From assembly GCF_000829695.1 (NCBI RefSeq), contig NZ_BBNN01000015.1:496001-560000 (forward strand): a DNA stretch of 64,000 nt, given 5' to 3'. This DNA comes from Streptomyces sp. NBRC 110035 (GTDB taxonomy: Bacteria > Actinomycetota > Actinomycetes > Streptomycetales > Streptomycetaceae). The notes beneath the pieces were generated by a model, which had not been told where the DNA came from, made no database searches, and saw nothing but the letters and a program-made list of their open reading frames with translations. Position numbers and translations under genes: made by a program. This document shows positions 1 to 9,979 of the stretch, piece after piece (the stretch's first letter is position 1; each line of letters starts with the position of its first letter).

Positions 1-1
1 C

Positions 2-307
2 AGCGAGGCCCACGAGGCGACCATCATCGGCGACACCGTCGGCGACCCCTTCAAGGACACCGCGGGACCGGCCATCAACCCGCTGCTGAAGGTGATGAAC
101 CTGGTCGCGCTGCTCATCGCGCCCGCGGTCATCCAGTTCTCCTACGGCGCGGACAAGAACGTCGGCGTACGGGTGCTGGTCGCGGTCCTCGCCCTGACCG
201 TGATCGTCGGCTCGGTGTACGTGTCCAAACGGCGCGGGATCGCCATGGGCGACGAAGGCGATACCGAACCGGACTCCCCATCGGCCGACCCGGCGGTGGT
301 GTCGTAG
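2..307 (+). CDS. hppA: Membrane proton-pumping inorganic pyrophosphatase, C-terminal fragment
   Basis: Only the last 101 codons are present; the 5' part lies left of the window. The visible sequence includes the conserved C-terminal motif [19 protein letters not shown] of membrane H+-translocating pyrophosphatases, followed by two hydrophobic helices ([19 protein letters not shown] and a second one starting near [15 protein letters not shown]) and a short acidic cytoplasmic tail. The enzyme couples hydrolysis of pyrophosphate to proton export across the plasma membrane. The residues that separate K+-dependent from K+-independent forms are not in the fragment. A strong hairpin follows the stop codon. 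Confidence 0.93.
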   Translation, partial: SEAHEATIIGDTVGDPFKDTAGPAINPLLKVMNLVALLIAPAVIQFSYGADKNVGVRVLVAVLALTVIVGSVYVSKRRGIAMGDEGDTEPDSPSADPAVVS

Positions 308-334
308 GCACGCCACCGAGTCCCCGTTCAAGGT

Positions 335-375
335 GCGGGCGGGCAGCGCGTCGTGATGACGCGTCGCCCGCCCGC
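335..375 (+). terminator. Hairpin after hppA
   Basis: GCGGGCGGGC (335-344) pairs perfectly with GCCCGCCCGC (366-375), with an inner 5-bp GCGTC/GACGC stem. There is no T-tract, as is usual in Streptomyces. It lies 28 nt after the hppA stop. Confidence 0.65.
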
Positions 376-521
376 GCTGTGTGCGGTGAGCCCCTCGCCG
401 TGAGCCTTCTCTCGGTGGTGCAAATGGCTTCAAGGATGGTCTTAGCGGACATTCGACGGGGAGCTGTCGCGCATCCGGCGTGTATGTTCCGGGGCCGGGA
501 GTCATGGAAGGGGCCGATCCG

Positions 522-1094
522 GTGAACAAGAAGCTCGCGGCCGCGCTGTCCAGCGGTGCGGTACTGGTACTGGCGCTGACGGGATGCGGCGGCGACGACG
601 ACAACGAGAAGCTGAACTCCTGGGCGGACCAGGTCTGCGGCGCGGTACAGCCGCAGGCGAAGAAGATCCAGGCCGCCAACGCCGCGATCCAGAAGGAGAC
701 CTCGGACAACAGCACCCCGGAAGAGGTCCAGAAGACCGACTCGAAAGCCTTCCAGGACATGTCCGACGCCTACAGGGCGATCGGTGCGGCCGTGACCAAG
801 GCGGGGGCGCCGGACGTGGAGAACGGCGAGAAGAAGCAGACGGACGCGGTCAAGGAACTCAACGGCATCTCCGCCTCGTACGCCTCCCTGAAGAAGCAGG
901 TCGACGGGCTCGACACGGACGACCAGGCGAAGTTCGCCGACGGTCTGAAGGACATCGCCGCCGAGCTGGACAAGCTCAGCAAGAGCGGCAACGACGCCCT
1001 CAAGACGCTGGAGGAGGGCGAGGTCGGCGAGGCGATGGCCCGGCAGCCCAGCTGCAAGACGGCCACCGGTTCGGCGCAGTCCACGACGGGCTGA
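522..1094 (+). CDS. Small secreted lipoprotein of unknown function
   Basis: About 190 residues. The GTG at 522 is chosen because it gives a compact signal peptide (NKKLAAALSSGAVLVLALTGC) ending in a lipobox LTGC, with GGAAGGGG 8 nt upstream; an ATG at 504 in the same frame is possible. After lipidation the mature chain is hydrophilic and mostly helical, rich in Lys, Asp, Ala and Gln, with a stretch of charged residues that could form a helical bundle. No catalytic motif is recognised. It stands alone between the pyrophosphatase gene and a methyltransferase gene, both on the same strand, and is followed by a large hairpin. Confidence 0.8.
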   Translation: MNKKLAAALSSGAVLVLALTGCGGDDDNEKLNSWADQVCGAVQPQAKKIQAANAAIQKETSDNSTPEEVQKTDSKAFQDMSDAYRAIGAAVTKAGAPDVENGEKKQTDAVKELNGISASYASLKKQVDGLDTDDQAKFADGLKDIAAELDKLSKSGNDALKTLEEGEVGEAMARQPSCKTATGSAQSTTG

Positions 1095-1140
1095 CGGCGC
1101 GCCGGCGCGCAGCCGCCCCCACCCCGTGATCACGGGGGCC

Positions 1141-1206
1141 GCCGCGACCGTCGCGCCGGCCACGGCGGTGGCCCGCGACGGCTGCCACCGCCGTGGCGGT
1201 CGCGGC
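1141..1206 (+). terminator. Long two-part hairpin
   Basis: GCCGCGACCG (1141-1150) pairs with CGGTCGCGGC (1197-1206), and CCACGGCGGTGGC (1160-1172) pairs with GCCACCGCCGTGG (1184-1196). Both arms are perfect; nine unpaired bases sit only on the left side. It probably terminates the lipoprotein transcript. Confidence 0.6.
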
Positions 1207-1253
1207 CGGTCGCGGCGGGCCACGGCACGCGCGGGGAGAGGGGGGCGGCCACA

Positions 1254-2783
1254 ATGGAGGGTGTGAGTAACACCGGCCTGCCGCCCCTGCCCTCGTCCGA
1301 CCGTCCCGACACCGCCGCCCGCCTCCGGGAGGCGCTGCTCGGGGTCTCCTTCACCGCCGACGGACTGCTCGAACTGCTCGGCGCCCCCGCGTACGCGGCG
1401 TTGGCCCGCAGCGAGACCGTGCCCGCCTTCCGGGCCACGCGCGGGGACACCCCGCTGGAGACGCTCGTGCGCCTCTTCCTGTTGCAGCAGTCCGTGCCGC
1501 ACGCGCGTGTGGCGGACGTGCTGCCCGTCGACGCCTGCCTGGAGGACGGGTGGCTGGCCCGCGCCGGCGCGGGAGACGTCACCGCGACCGTGGACGTGCG
1601 GCCGTACGGCGGGCCCGCGGACGAGGACTGGTTCATCGTGTCCGACCTCGGGTGCGCGGTCGGCGGCGCGGGCGGCATCGGCAGTGCGCACGAGGGCGTC
1701 GTCCTCGGCGTCGGCGGGGCGTCCACGACCCTGGCCGGCATCACCGTCCGCACGCCCGTGGCCTCCGCGCTCGACCTCGGCACCGGCTCCGGCATCCAGG
1801 CGCTGCACGCCACCCGGCACGCCACGCGCGTGACGGCCACCGACGTCAACCCGCGCGCGCTGCACGTCACCGCGCTCACCCTGGCCCTCTCCGGGGCCCC
1901 GGCCGCCGATCTGCGCGAGGGGTCGCTGTTCGCGCCGATCCGCGCGGACGAGAAGTACGACCTGATCGTCTCCAACCCGCCCTTCGTGATCTCGCCGGGC
2001 GCGCGGCTCACCTACCGTGACGGCGGTATGGGCGGGGACGATCTGTGCCGCACGCTCGTTCAGGAGGCGGGGGAGCGGCTCGGGGACGGAGGGTTCGCGC
2101 AGTTCCTCGCCAACTGGCAGCACGTCGAAGGGGAGGACTGGCAGGACAGGCTCAGGTCCTGGGTGCCCCGTGGGTGCGACGCCTGGATCGTGCAGCGCGA
2201 GGTGCAGGACGTCAGCCAGTACACCGAGCTGTGGCTGCGGGACGCCGGTGACCACCGCGGTGACACGGCCGAGTACCGGGCGCGGTACGACGCCTGGCTG
2301 GACGAGTTCGAGGCCCGCGGGGTGAAGGCGGTCGGCTTCGGCTGGATCACGCTGCGCAAGTCGGGTGCCGACCTGCCGTCGGTCACGGTGGAGGAATGGC
2401 CGCATCCGGTCGAGCAGCCGCTCGGGGACACGGTGCGGGCCCACTTCGAGCGGCTCGACCACCTCCGCGCGCACGACGACGCGGCACTGCTCGAGGCACG
2501 CTTCAAGCTGGCCGCCGAGGTGGTGCAGGAGCAGGTCGGGCTGCCCGGCGCGGAGGACCCGGAGCATGTGGTGCTGCGCCAGAACCGCGGCATGCGCCGG
2601 GCCACCCGGGTGGACACCATCGGCGCCGGCTTCGCGGGGGTGAGCGACGGCACGATGAGCGCGGGCCGCATCCTCGACGCCATCGCCCAGCTCCTCGGCG
2701 AGGACCCGGTCGTGCTGCGCGACCGCACCCCGGCCCAGATCCGGCTGCTGGTCGAACAGGGCTTCCTGGAGCCGGTGAGATGA
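1254..2783 (+). CDS. Class I SAM-dependent methyltransferase, PrmC/HemK-like core
   Basis: 509 residues. An N-terminal helical region (about 1-160) precedes a Rossmann methyltransferase fold. The SAM loop is seen as ALDLGTGSGIQALHA near residue 180, and the NPPF signature of N-methyltransferases as SNPPFVISPG near residue 240. NPPF/NPPY enzymes methylate amide or exocyclic amine nitrogens in proteins or nucleic acids, but the substrate here cannot be told. The C-terminal 150 residues contain a winged-helix-like tail. The ATG at 1254 is used; a GTG at 1263 in the same frame is too close to the GGAGG at 1256-1260. Confidence 0.8.
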   Translation: MEGVSNTGLPPLPSSDRPDTAARLREALLGVSFTADGLLELLGAPAYAALARSETVPAFRATRGDTPLETLVRLFLLQQSVPHARVADVLPVDACLEDGWLARAGAGDVTATVDVRPYGGPADEDWFIVSDLGCAVGGAGGIGSAHEGVVLGVGGASTTLAGITVRTPVASALDLGTGSGIQALHATRHATRVTATDVNPRALHVTALTLALSGAPAADLREGSLFAPIRADEKYDLIVSNPPFVISPGARLTYRDGGMGGDDLCRTLVQEAGERLGDGGFAQFLANWQHVEGEDWQDRLRSWVPRGCDAWIVQREVQDVSQYTELWLRDAGDHRGDTAEYRARYDAWLDEFEARGVKAVGFGWITLRKSGADLPSVTVEEWPHPVEQPLGDTVRAHFERLDHLRAHDDAALLEARFKLAAEVVQEQVGLPGAEDPEHVVLRQNRGMRRATRVDTIGAGFAGVSDGTMSAGRILDAIAQLLGEDPVVLRDRTPAQIRLLVEQGFLEPVR

Positions 2784-3073
2784 CGGTGCGGGACTTCCGG
2801 CCCGGACGACGGTGGGGGCGGATCGAGGGCCCGGGAGGGGAGGAAGGGCTCGGGAGGGTGGTGGGTTCGCCAACTTCCGAGTGGTTTCGGACACCCTCAC
2901 CGAGGGCGGACGCCCTCACCGGGGTCGGCCGCCCCCGCCCCCGCCGCCCCCGCCCCTGTCGCACCCGTCCCCGTCGCCCCCGCGTTCACTTCCGGTTCGC
3001 CTTCCCGCCGCTCGCGCGTGCCAGCCTCACCCCCGGGCCGGCACAGCGGCCGGGAAGAAGGGTTCGGGGGACC

Positions 3074-3271
3074 ATGGAAAGCGGACCGGCGGTCTTCACG
3101 GGGATGGTGTTCTGCCTGTTCGGGGGCGGGCTGCTGGCCTGGATCGCGATCAGCGTCCGCCGGCGTCGCCCCGTGGCCCAGGGGGTGAGCCCGGTCGCCT
3201 CGGTCACCGTCGCGAGCCTGGTCTCGCTGACCTCCCTCCTCGTCGGGGTGTGGTGCCTCACCCGCCTCTGA
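3074..3271 (+). CDS. Small two-helix membrane protein
   Basis: 65 residues. Helix 1 is about residues 8-28 (VFTGMVFCLFGGGLLAWIAI), followed by a basic loop (VRRRR) and helix 2 at about residues 42-63. The basic loop suggests it faces the cytoplasm. The ATG at 3074 follows GGGGG. No family recognised. It stands between the methyltransferase gene and topA. The 290 bases before it (2784-3073) contain GC-rich, Pro-codon-like low-complexity sequence and no gene I would support. Confidence 0.6.
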   Translation: MESGPAVFTGMVFCLFGGGLLAWIAISVRRRRPVAQGVSPVASVTVASLVSLTSLLVGVWCLTRL

Positions 3272-3538
3272 GGGGCGGCCGGGGAGCGCGGGCGAACAGG
3301 GGGTTCCGGTAACCGGGAGGTCGCGCTCCGCACAGGGGCGGGCAGGGTCTGGGCAGTCCGGGCGGCAGGAACGGTGCAAGTCGGGTTACCGTTCGAGTGG
3401 CCGTTGCGGGCTTTTCCCGTTTGACACGGGGGCGGGATGTACCGTCACACTCCGCAGCGGCACGAACCGTGCATGCAGACCCGACCCCGGGCCGAGAGCC
3501 CGGGGAGGCCCCAGCGTCGACCGGAGAGAAGAGCGAAG

Positions 3539-6448
3539 TTGTCCCCGACCAGCGAGACCGCGAAGGGCGGCCGCCGACTCGTCATCGTCGAGTCGCCTGC
3601 CAAGGCGAAGACGATCAAGGGCTATCTCGGCCCTGGCTACATCGTCGAGGCGAGCGTCGGGCATATTCGCGACCTTCCCAACGGCGCCGCGGAGGTGCCC
3701 GAGAAGTACACCGGTGAGGTCCGCCGTCTCGGTGTGGACGTCGACCACGACTTCCAGCCGATCTATGTGGTCAACGCCGACAAGCGGGCCCAGGTCAAGA
3801 AGCTCAAGGACCTGCTGAAGGAATCCGACGAACTCTTCCTCGCCACCGATGAGGACCGCGAGGGCGAGGCCATCGCCTGGCACCTGCAGGAAGTGCTCAA
3901 GCCGAAGATCCCGGTCAAGCGGATGGTCTTCCACGAGATCACCAAGGAAGCGATCCGCGCGGCCGTGGCCAACCCGCGCCAGCTCAACCAGAAGCTGGTC
4001 GACGCCCAGGAGACCCGCCGCATCCTCGACCGCCTCTACGGCTACGAGGTCTCGCCGGTCCTGTGGAAGAAGGTCATGCCCCGGCTGTCCGCCGGCCGTG
4101 TCCAGTCCGTCGCCACCCGGCTCGTGGTCGAGCGGGAGCGCGAGCGCATCGCGTTCCGTTCCGCCGAGTACTGGGACCTGACCGGCGCCTTCGCGACCGG
4201 CCGCGCCGGAGACGCGTCGGACCCGTCGACGCTCGTCGCCCGTCTGCAGTCCGTCGACGGCAGGCGCGTCGCGCAGGGCCGCGACTTCGACTCCCTGGGG
4301 CAGCTGAAGAGCGCGAACACCCTCCAGCTCGACGAGGCGAACGCCCGCGCCCTGGCCGCCGCCCTGGAGAACACCCGGTTCTCCGTGCGGTCCGTCGAGT
4401 CCAAGCCGTACCGCCGCTCGCCGTACGCCCCGTTCCGTACGACGACGCTGCAGCAGGAGGCGAGCCGCAAGCTCGGCTTCGGCGCGAAGTCCACCATGCA
4501 GGTCGCGCAGAAGCTGTACGAGAACGGCTACATCACCTACATGCGTACGGACTCGACGACGCTGAGCGAGACGGCGGTCACCGCCGCCCGCGCCCAGGTC
4601 ACGCAGCTGTACGGTGCCGACTACCTGCCGCCGCAGCCGCGCACCTACGCCGGGAAGGTGAAGAACGCGCAGGAGGCGCACGAGGCGATCCGCCCCTCCG
4701 GCGACCGCTTCCGCACCCCGGCCGAGACCGGCCTGACCGGCGACCAGTTCCGGCTCTACGAGCTGATCTGGAAGCGGACCGTCGCCTCCCAGATGAAGGA
4801 CGCCACCGGCAACTCCGTCACCGTGAAGATCGGTGGCACGGCGGCCGACGGACGCGACGTCGAGTTCACCGCGTCCGGTAAGACCATCACCTTCCACGGC
4901 TTCCTGAAGGCCTACGTCGAGGGCGCGGACGACCCGAACGCCGAACTCGACGACCGCGAGCGCAGGCTGCCGCAGGTCACCGAGGGCGACGCCCTCACTG
5001 CCGAGGAGATCACGGCCGACGGCCACGCCACCAAGCCTCCGGCCCGCTACACCGAGGCGTCGCTGGTCAAGGAGCTGGAGGAGCGGGAGATCGGCCGTCC
5101 GTCGACGTACGCGTCGATCATCGGCACGATCCTCGACCGCGGCTACGTGTTCAAGAAGGGCACGGCCCTGGTGCCGTCCTTCCTCTCCTTCGCCGTCGTC
5201 AACCTGCTGGAGAAGCACTTCGGCCGACTCGTCGACTACGACTTCACCGCGCGCATGGAGGGCGACCTCGACCGCATCGCGCGCGGCGAGGCGCGGTCCG
5301 TGCCGTGGCTCAAGCGGTTCTACTTCGGTGAGAGCGCCCCCGGCAGCGGCTTCCCCGCGGGCGGCACCGGCGGCGGAGCGGCCGAGGCGGGCAACGGCGA
5401 CGGGGACCACCTCGGCGGCCTCAAGGAGCTGGTGACCGACCTGGGCGCGATCGACGCGCGCGAGGTGTCGTCGTTCCCGGTGGGCGACGGCATCGTGCTG
5501 CGGGTCGGCCGCTACGGCCCGTACATCGAGCGCGGCGAGAAGGACTCCGAGAACCACCAGCGCACCGACGTTCCCGAGGACCTGGCGCCCGACGAGCTGA
5601 CGGTGGAGTACGCCGAGGAACTGCTCGCCAAGCCGAGCGGTGACTTCGAGCTGGGCACCGACCCGGCGACGGGCCGCCCGGTCGTCGCCAAGGACGGCCG
5701 TTACGGCCCGTACGTCACGGAGATCCTCCCCGAGGGCACCCCGAAGACCGGCAAGAACGCGGTCAAGCCACGTACGGCCTCCCTCTTCAAGTCGATGTCC
5801 CTGGACACGGTGACGCTCGACGACGCGCTGAAGCTGATGTCGCTGCCGCGCGTGGTGGGCGCCGACGCGGAGGGCGTGGAGATCACCGCGCAGAACGGCC
5901 GGTACGGGCCGTATCTGAAGAAGGGCACCGACTCGCGGTCGCTGCAGTCCGAGGACCAGCTCTTCACGATCACGCTGGAGGAGGCGCTGGCGATCTACGC
6001 CCAGCCCAAGCAGCGGGGGCGGGCCGCGGCGAAGCCGCCGCTCAAGGAGCTGGGCACCGACCCCGTCAGCGAGAAGCCGGTCGTCGTCAAGGACGGCCGC
6101 TTCGGCCCGTACGTCACCGACGGCGAGACCAACGCGACCCTGCGCTCCGGCGACAGCGTCGAGACGATCACCCAGGAGCGCGGATTCGAGCTGCTCGCCG
6201 AGAAGCGCGCCAAGGGGCCCGCCAAGAAGACGGCGAAGAAGACGGCCAAGAAGGCCCCGGCCAAGTCGGCGGCGGCCAAGAAGGCTCCGGCGAAGAAGAC
6301 GGCGGCCGTCAAGAAGACCGTGGCGAAGAAGGCCACGGCCGCGGCGAAGACGACGGCGCGGAAGACGACGACGGCGACGGCCGCCGCGGCGAAGACCGCC
6401 GCGAACAAGGCGACGGCCGCATCGAACGGCGCCGGAGCCGAGGGCTGA
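3539..6448 (+). CDS. topA: DNA topoisomerase I
   Basis: About 969 residues from TTG 3539. The start is chosen because it gives the SPTSETAKGGRRLVIVESPA N-terminus that I recall for Streptomyces TopA, with a GGAGAGAAG ribosome site upstream; the reading frame stays open to ATG 3437. Type IA enzyme: it relaxes negative supercoils by single-strand passage. The Toprim domain shows VIVESPAKAKT and DEDREGEAIAWHL, and the active tyrosine lies in YITYMRTDSTTL. Four C-terminal repeats with the core DGR(Y/F)GPY-V replace zinc fingers. The last ~90 residues are Lys/Ala-rich (AKKTAKKAPAK), a tail known in Streptomyces to aid processivity. The essential gene sits upstream of tmk and holB. Confidence 0.97.
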   Translation: MSPTSETAKGGRRLVIVESPAKAKTIKGYLGPGYIVEASVGHIRDLPNGAAEVPEKYTGEVRRLGVDVDHDFQPIYVVNADKRAQVKKLKDLLKESDELFLATDEDREGEAIAWHLQEVLKPKIPVKRMVFHEITKEAIRAAVANPRQLNQKLVDAQETRRILDRLYGYEVSPVLWKKVMPRLSAGRVQSVATRLVVERERERIAFRSAEYWDLTGAFATGRAGDASDPSTLVARLQSVDGRRVAQGRDFDSLGQLKSANTLQLDEANARALAAALENTRFSVRSVESKPYRRSPYAPFRTTTLQQEASRKLGFGAKSTMQVAQKLYENGYITYMRTDSTTLSETAVTAARAQVTQLYGADYLPPQPRTYAGKVKNAQEAHEAIRPSGDRFRTPAETGLTGDQFRLYELIWKRTVASQMKDATGNSVTVKIGGTAADGRDVEFTASGKTITFHGFLKAYVEGADDPNAELDDRERRLPQVTEGDALTAEEITADGHATKPPARYTEASLVKELEEREIGRPSTYASIIGTILDRGYVFKKGTALVPSFLSFAVVNLLEKHFGRLVDYDFTARMEGDLDRIARGEARSVPWLKRFYFGESAPGSGFPAGGTGGGAAEAGNGDGDHLGGLKELVTDLGAIDAREVSSFPVGDGIVLRVGRYGPYIERGEKDSENHQRTDVPEDLAPDELTVEYAEELLAKPSGDFELGTDPATGRPVVAKDGRYGPYVTEILPEGTPKTGKNAVKPRTASLFKSMSLDTVTLDDALKLMSLPRVVGADAEGVEITAQNGRYGPYLKKGTDSRSLQSEDQLFTITLEEALAIYAQPKQRGRAAAKPPLKELGTDPVSEKPVVVKDGRFGPYVTDGETNATLRSGDSVETITQERGFELLAEKRAKGPAKKTAKKTAKKAPAKSAAAKKAPAKKTAAVKKTVAKKATAAAKTTARKTTTATAAAAKTAANKATAASNGAGAEG

Positions 6449-6593
6449 GGGGCCTTCAGGCCCTGCCCGTTCCCAGGTGTGGATCTTCGCCGGGGGTTGG
6501 GAACGCGAACGTCCCGGCAACGCTTCGGTGTCGGGACGTGCGCATGCCAGGGCGGAGGCCCGGGGTGTCGGCGCGGGCCGATAGGCTGAACGC

Positions 6594-9500
6594 ATGACGC
6601 GAGCCGAGCCGCCAACGGACCCTCAGACGGCCCCCGACGACGCCCTGGTCGCGGACTCCCGCGAGCGCGCCGTCCGGGCCCTGCTGCGCAGCCCGCAGCA
6701 GAAACGCCTCTGGAGCGCGCAGTTCGTGGGCGGTGTCGGGGACATCCTCGCCCTCCTCGTGCTGGTGCTCCTCGCCCTCCAGGCGGCGGTCGCCGAGGGT
6801 TCGTTCGGCGGCGGCTACCGGGGCGTCGCGTTCGCAGTGGCGACCGTTTTCGGGGTGCGGATCCTCGCGACGCTCCTGTTCGGCGCCGTCCTCCTCGGCC
6901 CGCTCACCTCGCTCACCTCGCCGGGCGGCCCGCTGGACCGCCGCTGGACCATGGTCGGCGCGGACGGACTGCGGGCGGCCCTGCTCATCGTCGCGCCGCT
7001 GTGGATCGACTGGACGCCCGACGACGCGCTCGCCCTGCTCCTCGTCACCACCTTCGTGACGTCGGTCGCCGAGCGGTTCTGGACGGTGTGCCGCGAGAGC
7101 GCGGCGCCCGCGCTGCTGCCCGCCCCGCCCCTGGAGGGCGCGACGGTGCGGCCGCTGCCGGACCACATGGACGCGCTGCGCCGCCTGTCGCTGCGTACGG
7201 GCTTCGTGGCGGTGCCCGCCGCGGCCCTCGTCCTCGCCGTCGCGGGACTTCTCAACAACCTGCTGGGCGCGGGCATCGACTGGTTCGGGCAGCACCAGGC
7301 GGCGCTCGCCTCGTACGTCGCGGCCGGACTGTTCGCCGCGTCGCTGTCCATGGTCACGTTCCTCGAGCTGCCCGGCACGCGCACCCCCCGCGCGCGGTCG
7401 CCGCTGGAGGGGCTGCGCCGGCCGAGGAGCGGCACCGGTTCCGGTGCCGGTTCGGACAGGGGCCGCACCGGCGCCATGCCGCTGCTGGTGCTCGCGTCCG
7501 CGTCCGTGGCCGCCGCGGTGTCGGCCGCCGTCGCCGTGTTCGTGCTGCACGCCAAGGACCTGGGCGGCGGGCCCGTGCTGTACGGCCTGCTGGTGGCCGC
7601 GCTGACCGGCGGTGTCGTCGTCGGCATACGGACGGCGCCGGCCCTGCTGCCGTCGCTGTCGCGGCGCCGGCTGCTCGCGCTGGCTCTCGCCTTCACCGGC
7701 GTCGCGCTGCTTGCCGCCGGACTCGTGCCGGACGTCACCAGCGTGCTGCTGATCGCCGCGCTGGCCGGTGTCGGCGCGGGCACGGCGGCCAACACCGGGC
7801 ACACCCTGCTCGACCAGGAGACCGAGGACCAGCGGCGGGCCCGTACGACGGAGCACCTGCACGCGGTCGTCCGCCTCTCCGTGGCACTCGGCGCGGTGAT
7901 CGCCCCACTGGTGGCCGCGGGCATCGGACCGCACCGGCTGGAGAGCGGCCGGTTCGTCTTCGCGCACGGCGGTGCCGCGTTCACGCTGATGCTGGTGGGC
8001 GCGCTGCTGCTGCCGGTGGCCGCACTCGTGCTGGCCAAGGTCGACGACCGTTCGGGGGTGCCGCTCCGCCACGACCTGCGGGACGCGCTGCTCGGCGGCG
8101 ACGACCCGGCGCCCGCACCGGCGGGCGCCGGATTCTTCATCGCCCTGGAGGGCGGCGACGGGGCCGGGAAGTCCACCCAGGCCGAGACGCTCGCCGAGTG
8201 GATCCGGGACAAGGGCCACGAGGTCGTCCTCACGCGAGAGCCGGGAGCGACGCCGGTCGGCAAGCGGCTGCGGTCGATCCTGCTGGACGTCTCCAGCGCC
8301 GGACTGTCCCACCGCGCGGAGGCCCTGCTGTACGCGGCGGACCGCGCCGAGCACATCGACACGGTCGTACGGCCCGCCCTGGAGCGCGGCGCGGTCGTCA
8401 TCTCCGACCGGTACATCGACTCCTCCGTGGCCTACCAGGGCGCCGGGCGCGACCTGTCTCCCACCGAGATCGCCCGCATAAACCGCTGGGCGACCGACGG
8501 CCTCGTACCGCACCTCACCGTGCTGCTCGACGTGGCGCCGGAGACTGCGCGCGAGCGGTTCACCGAGGCGCCGGACCGGCTGGAGTCGGAGCCCGCCGAG
8601 TTCCACGCGCGCGTGCGGGCCGGTTTCCTCACGCTGGCCGCGGCCGACCCCGGCCGGTACCTGGTCGTCGACGCCGGTCAGGAGCCGGACGCGGTCGGCA
8701 CGGTCATCCGGCACCGGCTCGACCAGGTGCTGCCGCTGTCCGAGGCCGAGATCGAGGCCATCGAGGAAGCGCGGCGCAAGGCCGAGGAGGAGGCCCGCCG
8801 CAAGGCGGAGGAGGAAGCGGCGCGCAAGGCCGAGGAGGAGCGTCTGGAGCGCGAGCGCCAGGAGCAGCTGGCCCGGCTGCGTGCCGAGGAGGAGGAGCGC
8901 AAGCGGCGCGAGCTGGAGGAGGCGCAGCGGCGCGAGGCCGAACGGCAGGCGGAGGAGGCCCGGCAGCGGGCCGAGGAAGCCGCCCGCCGAGCGGAGGAGG
9001 AGCGGCAGCGGCTCCTCGCCGAGGAGAAGGCACGCGCGGAGGCGGAGGCCCGCCGCAAGGCGGAGGAGGAGCGTCGCCGCAAGCAGGCCGAGGAGGAGGA
9101 GCGGCTGCGTGCCGAGGCCGAGGCACTGCGCCTGGAGAAGCAGCGCAAGGCCGAGGAGGCACTGCGGCGGGCCGAGGAGGCCCGACGCCTCGCGGAACAG
9201 GCCGCGGCCGCGGCGGCGACGGGTCCCTCCAGGACGATTCCGCCGAGCACGCCGAGCACGCCGAGCACGCCGGACACGCCGAGCACGCGCGACACGCCGG
9301 GCAGGTCGGACGCTTCGCGTGGGCCGGATGCTTCCGGCGGGTCGGACGCGTCCCGCGGGTCCGCGTCGGCGGACGACACGGCGGTGCTGCCCAGCGTGCC
9401 GGGCGACACGGCGGGCGCCGCAGCCGGAGCCGGAGAGGACGGGCCGGGCTCCGGTGCATCCTCGGACCGGTTCCGCAAGGACCGGCACGACTCCGCCCGG

Positions 9501-9908
9501 GGCGAGAGCGGGGGACAGCCCGGCTGGGCCGGGTCCTCCCAGCCGTCCGAGGCCGAGGCGACGACCGAGCTGCCGCAGGTGTCGGTTCCGCCGGAGGCGG
9601 CCGACGACGAGACCGAGGTACTGCCGGCCGTGCCGCCGCCGAGCGCCACGGAGGAGACGGCGGTGCTTCCCGCGGTCACCCGGGACGACGACGAGGTGAC
9701 CAGCACGCGCGAGCTGCCCCAGGTCGACCTCGGGAACATGCCGGACCGGCGCAGGCAGCGCTCGGACTGGGCCGAGGAGACCCCGCTGGACGACCTGCCG
9801 ACCCTGGCGGACGAACTGCTGGGCTCGCGCGACGACGAGCGCGGCGAACCGGGCGGGCCCGACGAGGGCGGCAAGGGCAAGGGCAAGGGGTGGGGACGGC
9901 GCCGCTGA
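6594..9908 (+). CDS. tmk: Thymidylate kinase fused to an MFS-like membrane domain and a coiled-coil tail
   Basis: 1,104 residues. Residues 1-500 contain about ten to twelve hydrophobic helices resembling a major-facilitator domain. Residues 515-730 are a complete dTMP kinase: P-loop FFIALEGGDGAGKST, DR motif VVISDRYIDSSVAYQGAGRD, and a thymidylate-binding core. Residues 735-880 are a highly charged Glu/Arg/Lys/Ala coiled coil, followed by a disordered Ser/Thr/Pro/Asp tail with a short tandem repeat. The kinase makes dTDP for DNA synthesis. Fusion to a membrane domain is usual for Streptomyces tmk but its purpose is unknown. ATG 6594 is the first start after topA. A perfect 13-bp hairpin follows the stop. 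Confidence 0.93.
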   Translation: MTRAEPPTDPQTAPDDALVADSRERAVRALLRSPQQKRLWSAQFVGGVGDILALLVLVLLALQAAVAEGSFGGGYRGVAFAVATVFGVRILATLLFGAVLLGPLTSLTSPGGPLDRRWTMVGADGLRAALLIVAPLWIDWTPDDALALLLVTTFVTSVAERFWTVCRESAAPALLPAPPLEGATVRPLPDHMDALRRLSLRTGFVAVPAAALVLAVAGLLNNLLGAGIDWFGQHQAALASYVAAGLFAASLSMVTFLELPGTRTPRARSPLEGLRRPRSGTGSGAGSDRGRTGAMPLLVLASASVAAAVSAAVAVFVLHAKDLGGGPVLYGLLVAALTGGVVVGIRTAPALLPSLSRRRLLALALAFTGVALLAAGLVPDVTSVLLIAALAGVGAGTAANTGHTLLDQETEDQRRARTTEHLHAVVRLSVALGAVIAPLVAAGIGPHRLESGRFVFAHGGAAFTLMLVGALLLPVAALVLAKVDDRSGVPLRHDLRDALLGGDDPAPAPAGAGFFIALEGGDGAGKSTQAETLAEWIRDKGHEVVLTREPGATPVGKRLRSILLDVSSAGLSHRAEALLYAADRAEHIDTVVRPALERGAVVISDRYIDSSVAYQGAGRDLSPTEIARINRWATDGLVPHLTVLLDVAPETARERFTEAPDRLESEPAEFHARVRAGFLTLAAADPGRYLVVDAGQEPDAVGTVIRHRLDQVLPLSEAEIEAIEEARRKAEEEARRKAEEEAARKAEEERLERERQEQLARLRAEEEERKRRELEEAQRREAERQAEEARQRAEEAARRAEEERQRLLAEEKARAEAEARRKAEEERRRKQAEEEERLRAEAEALRLEKQRKAEEALRRAEEARRLAEQAAAAAATGPSRTIPPSTPSTPSTPDTPSTRDTPGRSDASRGPDASGGSDASRGSASADDTAVLPSVPGDTAGAAAGAGEDGPGSGASSDRFRKDRHDSARGESGGQPGWAGSSQPSEAEATTELPQVSVPPEAADDETEVLPAVPPPSATEETAVLPAVTRDDDEVTSTRELPQVDLGNMPDRRRQRSDWAEETPLDDLPTLADELLGSRDDERGEPGGPDEGGKGKGKGWGRRR
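9243..9300 (+). repeat. 9-bp tandem repeat within tmk
   Basis: Copies of GAGCACGCC, with GACACGCC variants, encode a (S/D)TP repeat (STPSTPSTPDTPST) in the disordered tail of the thymidylate kinase fusion. Such in-frame repeats vary in copy number without breaking the frame. Confidence 0.7.
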
Positions 9909-9944
9909 CACGAGCGGCGGTCCACCGGGGTGCACCGGTGCCGG

Positions 9945-9979
9945 GCTGGGCGGGGGCGGAACGACGGCCCCCGCCCAGC
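9945..9979 (+). terminator. Hairpin between tmk and holB
   Basis: GCTGGGCGGGGGC (9945-9957) pairs perfectly with GCCCCCGCCCAGC (9967-9979) around a 9-nt loop, 36 nt after the tmk stop. It suggests that holB has its own promoter, in 9,980-10,110. Confidence 0.7.

Noticed and set aside
9243..9300. CRISPR-like repeat
   Set aside because: The 9-bp tandem repeat is coding, has no spacers and has no cas genes nearby.
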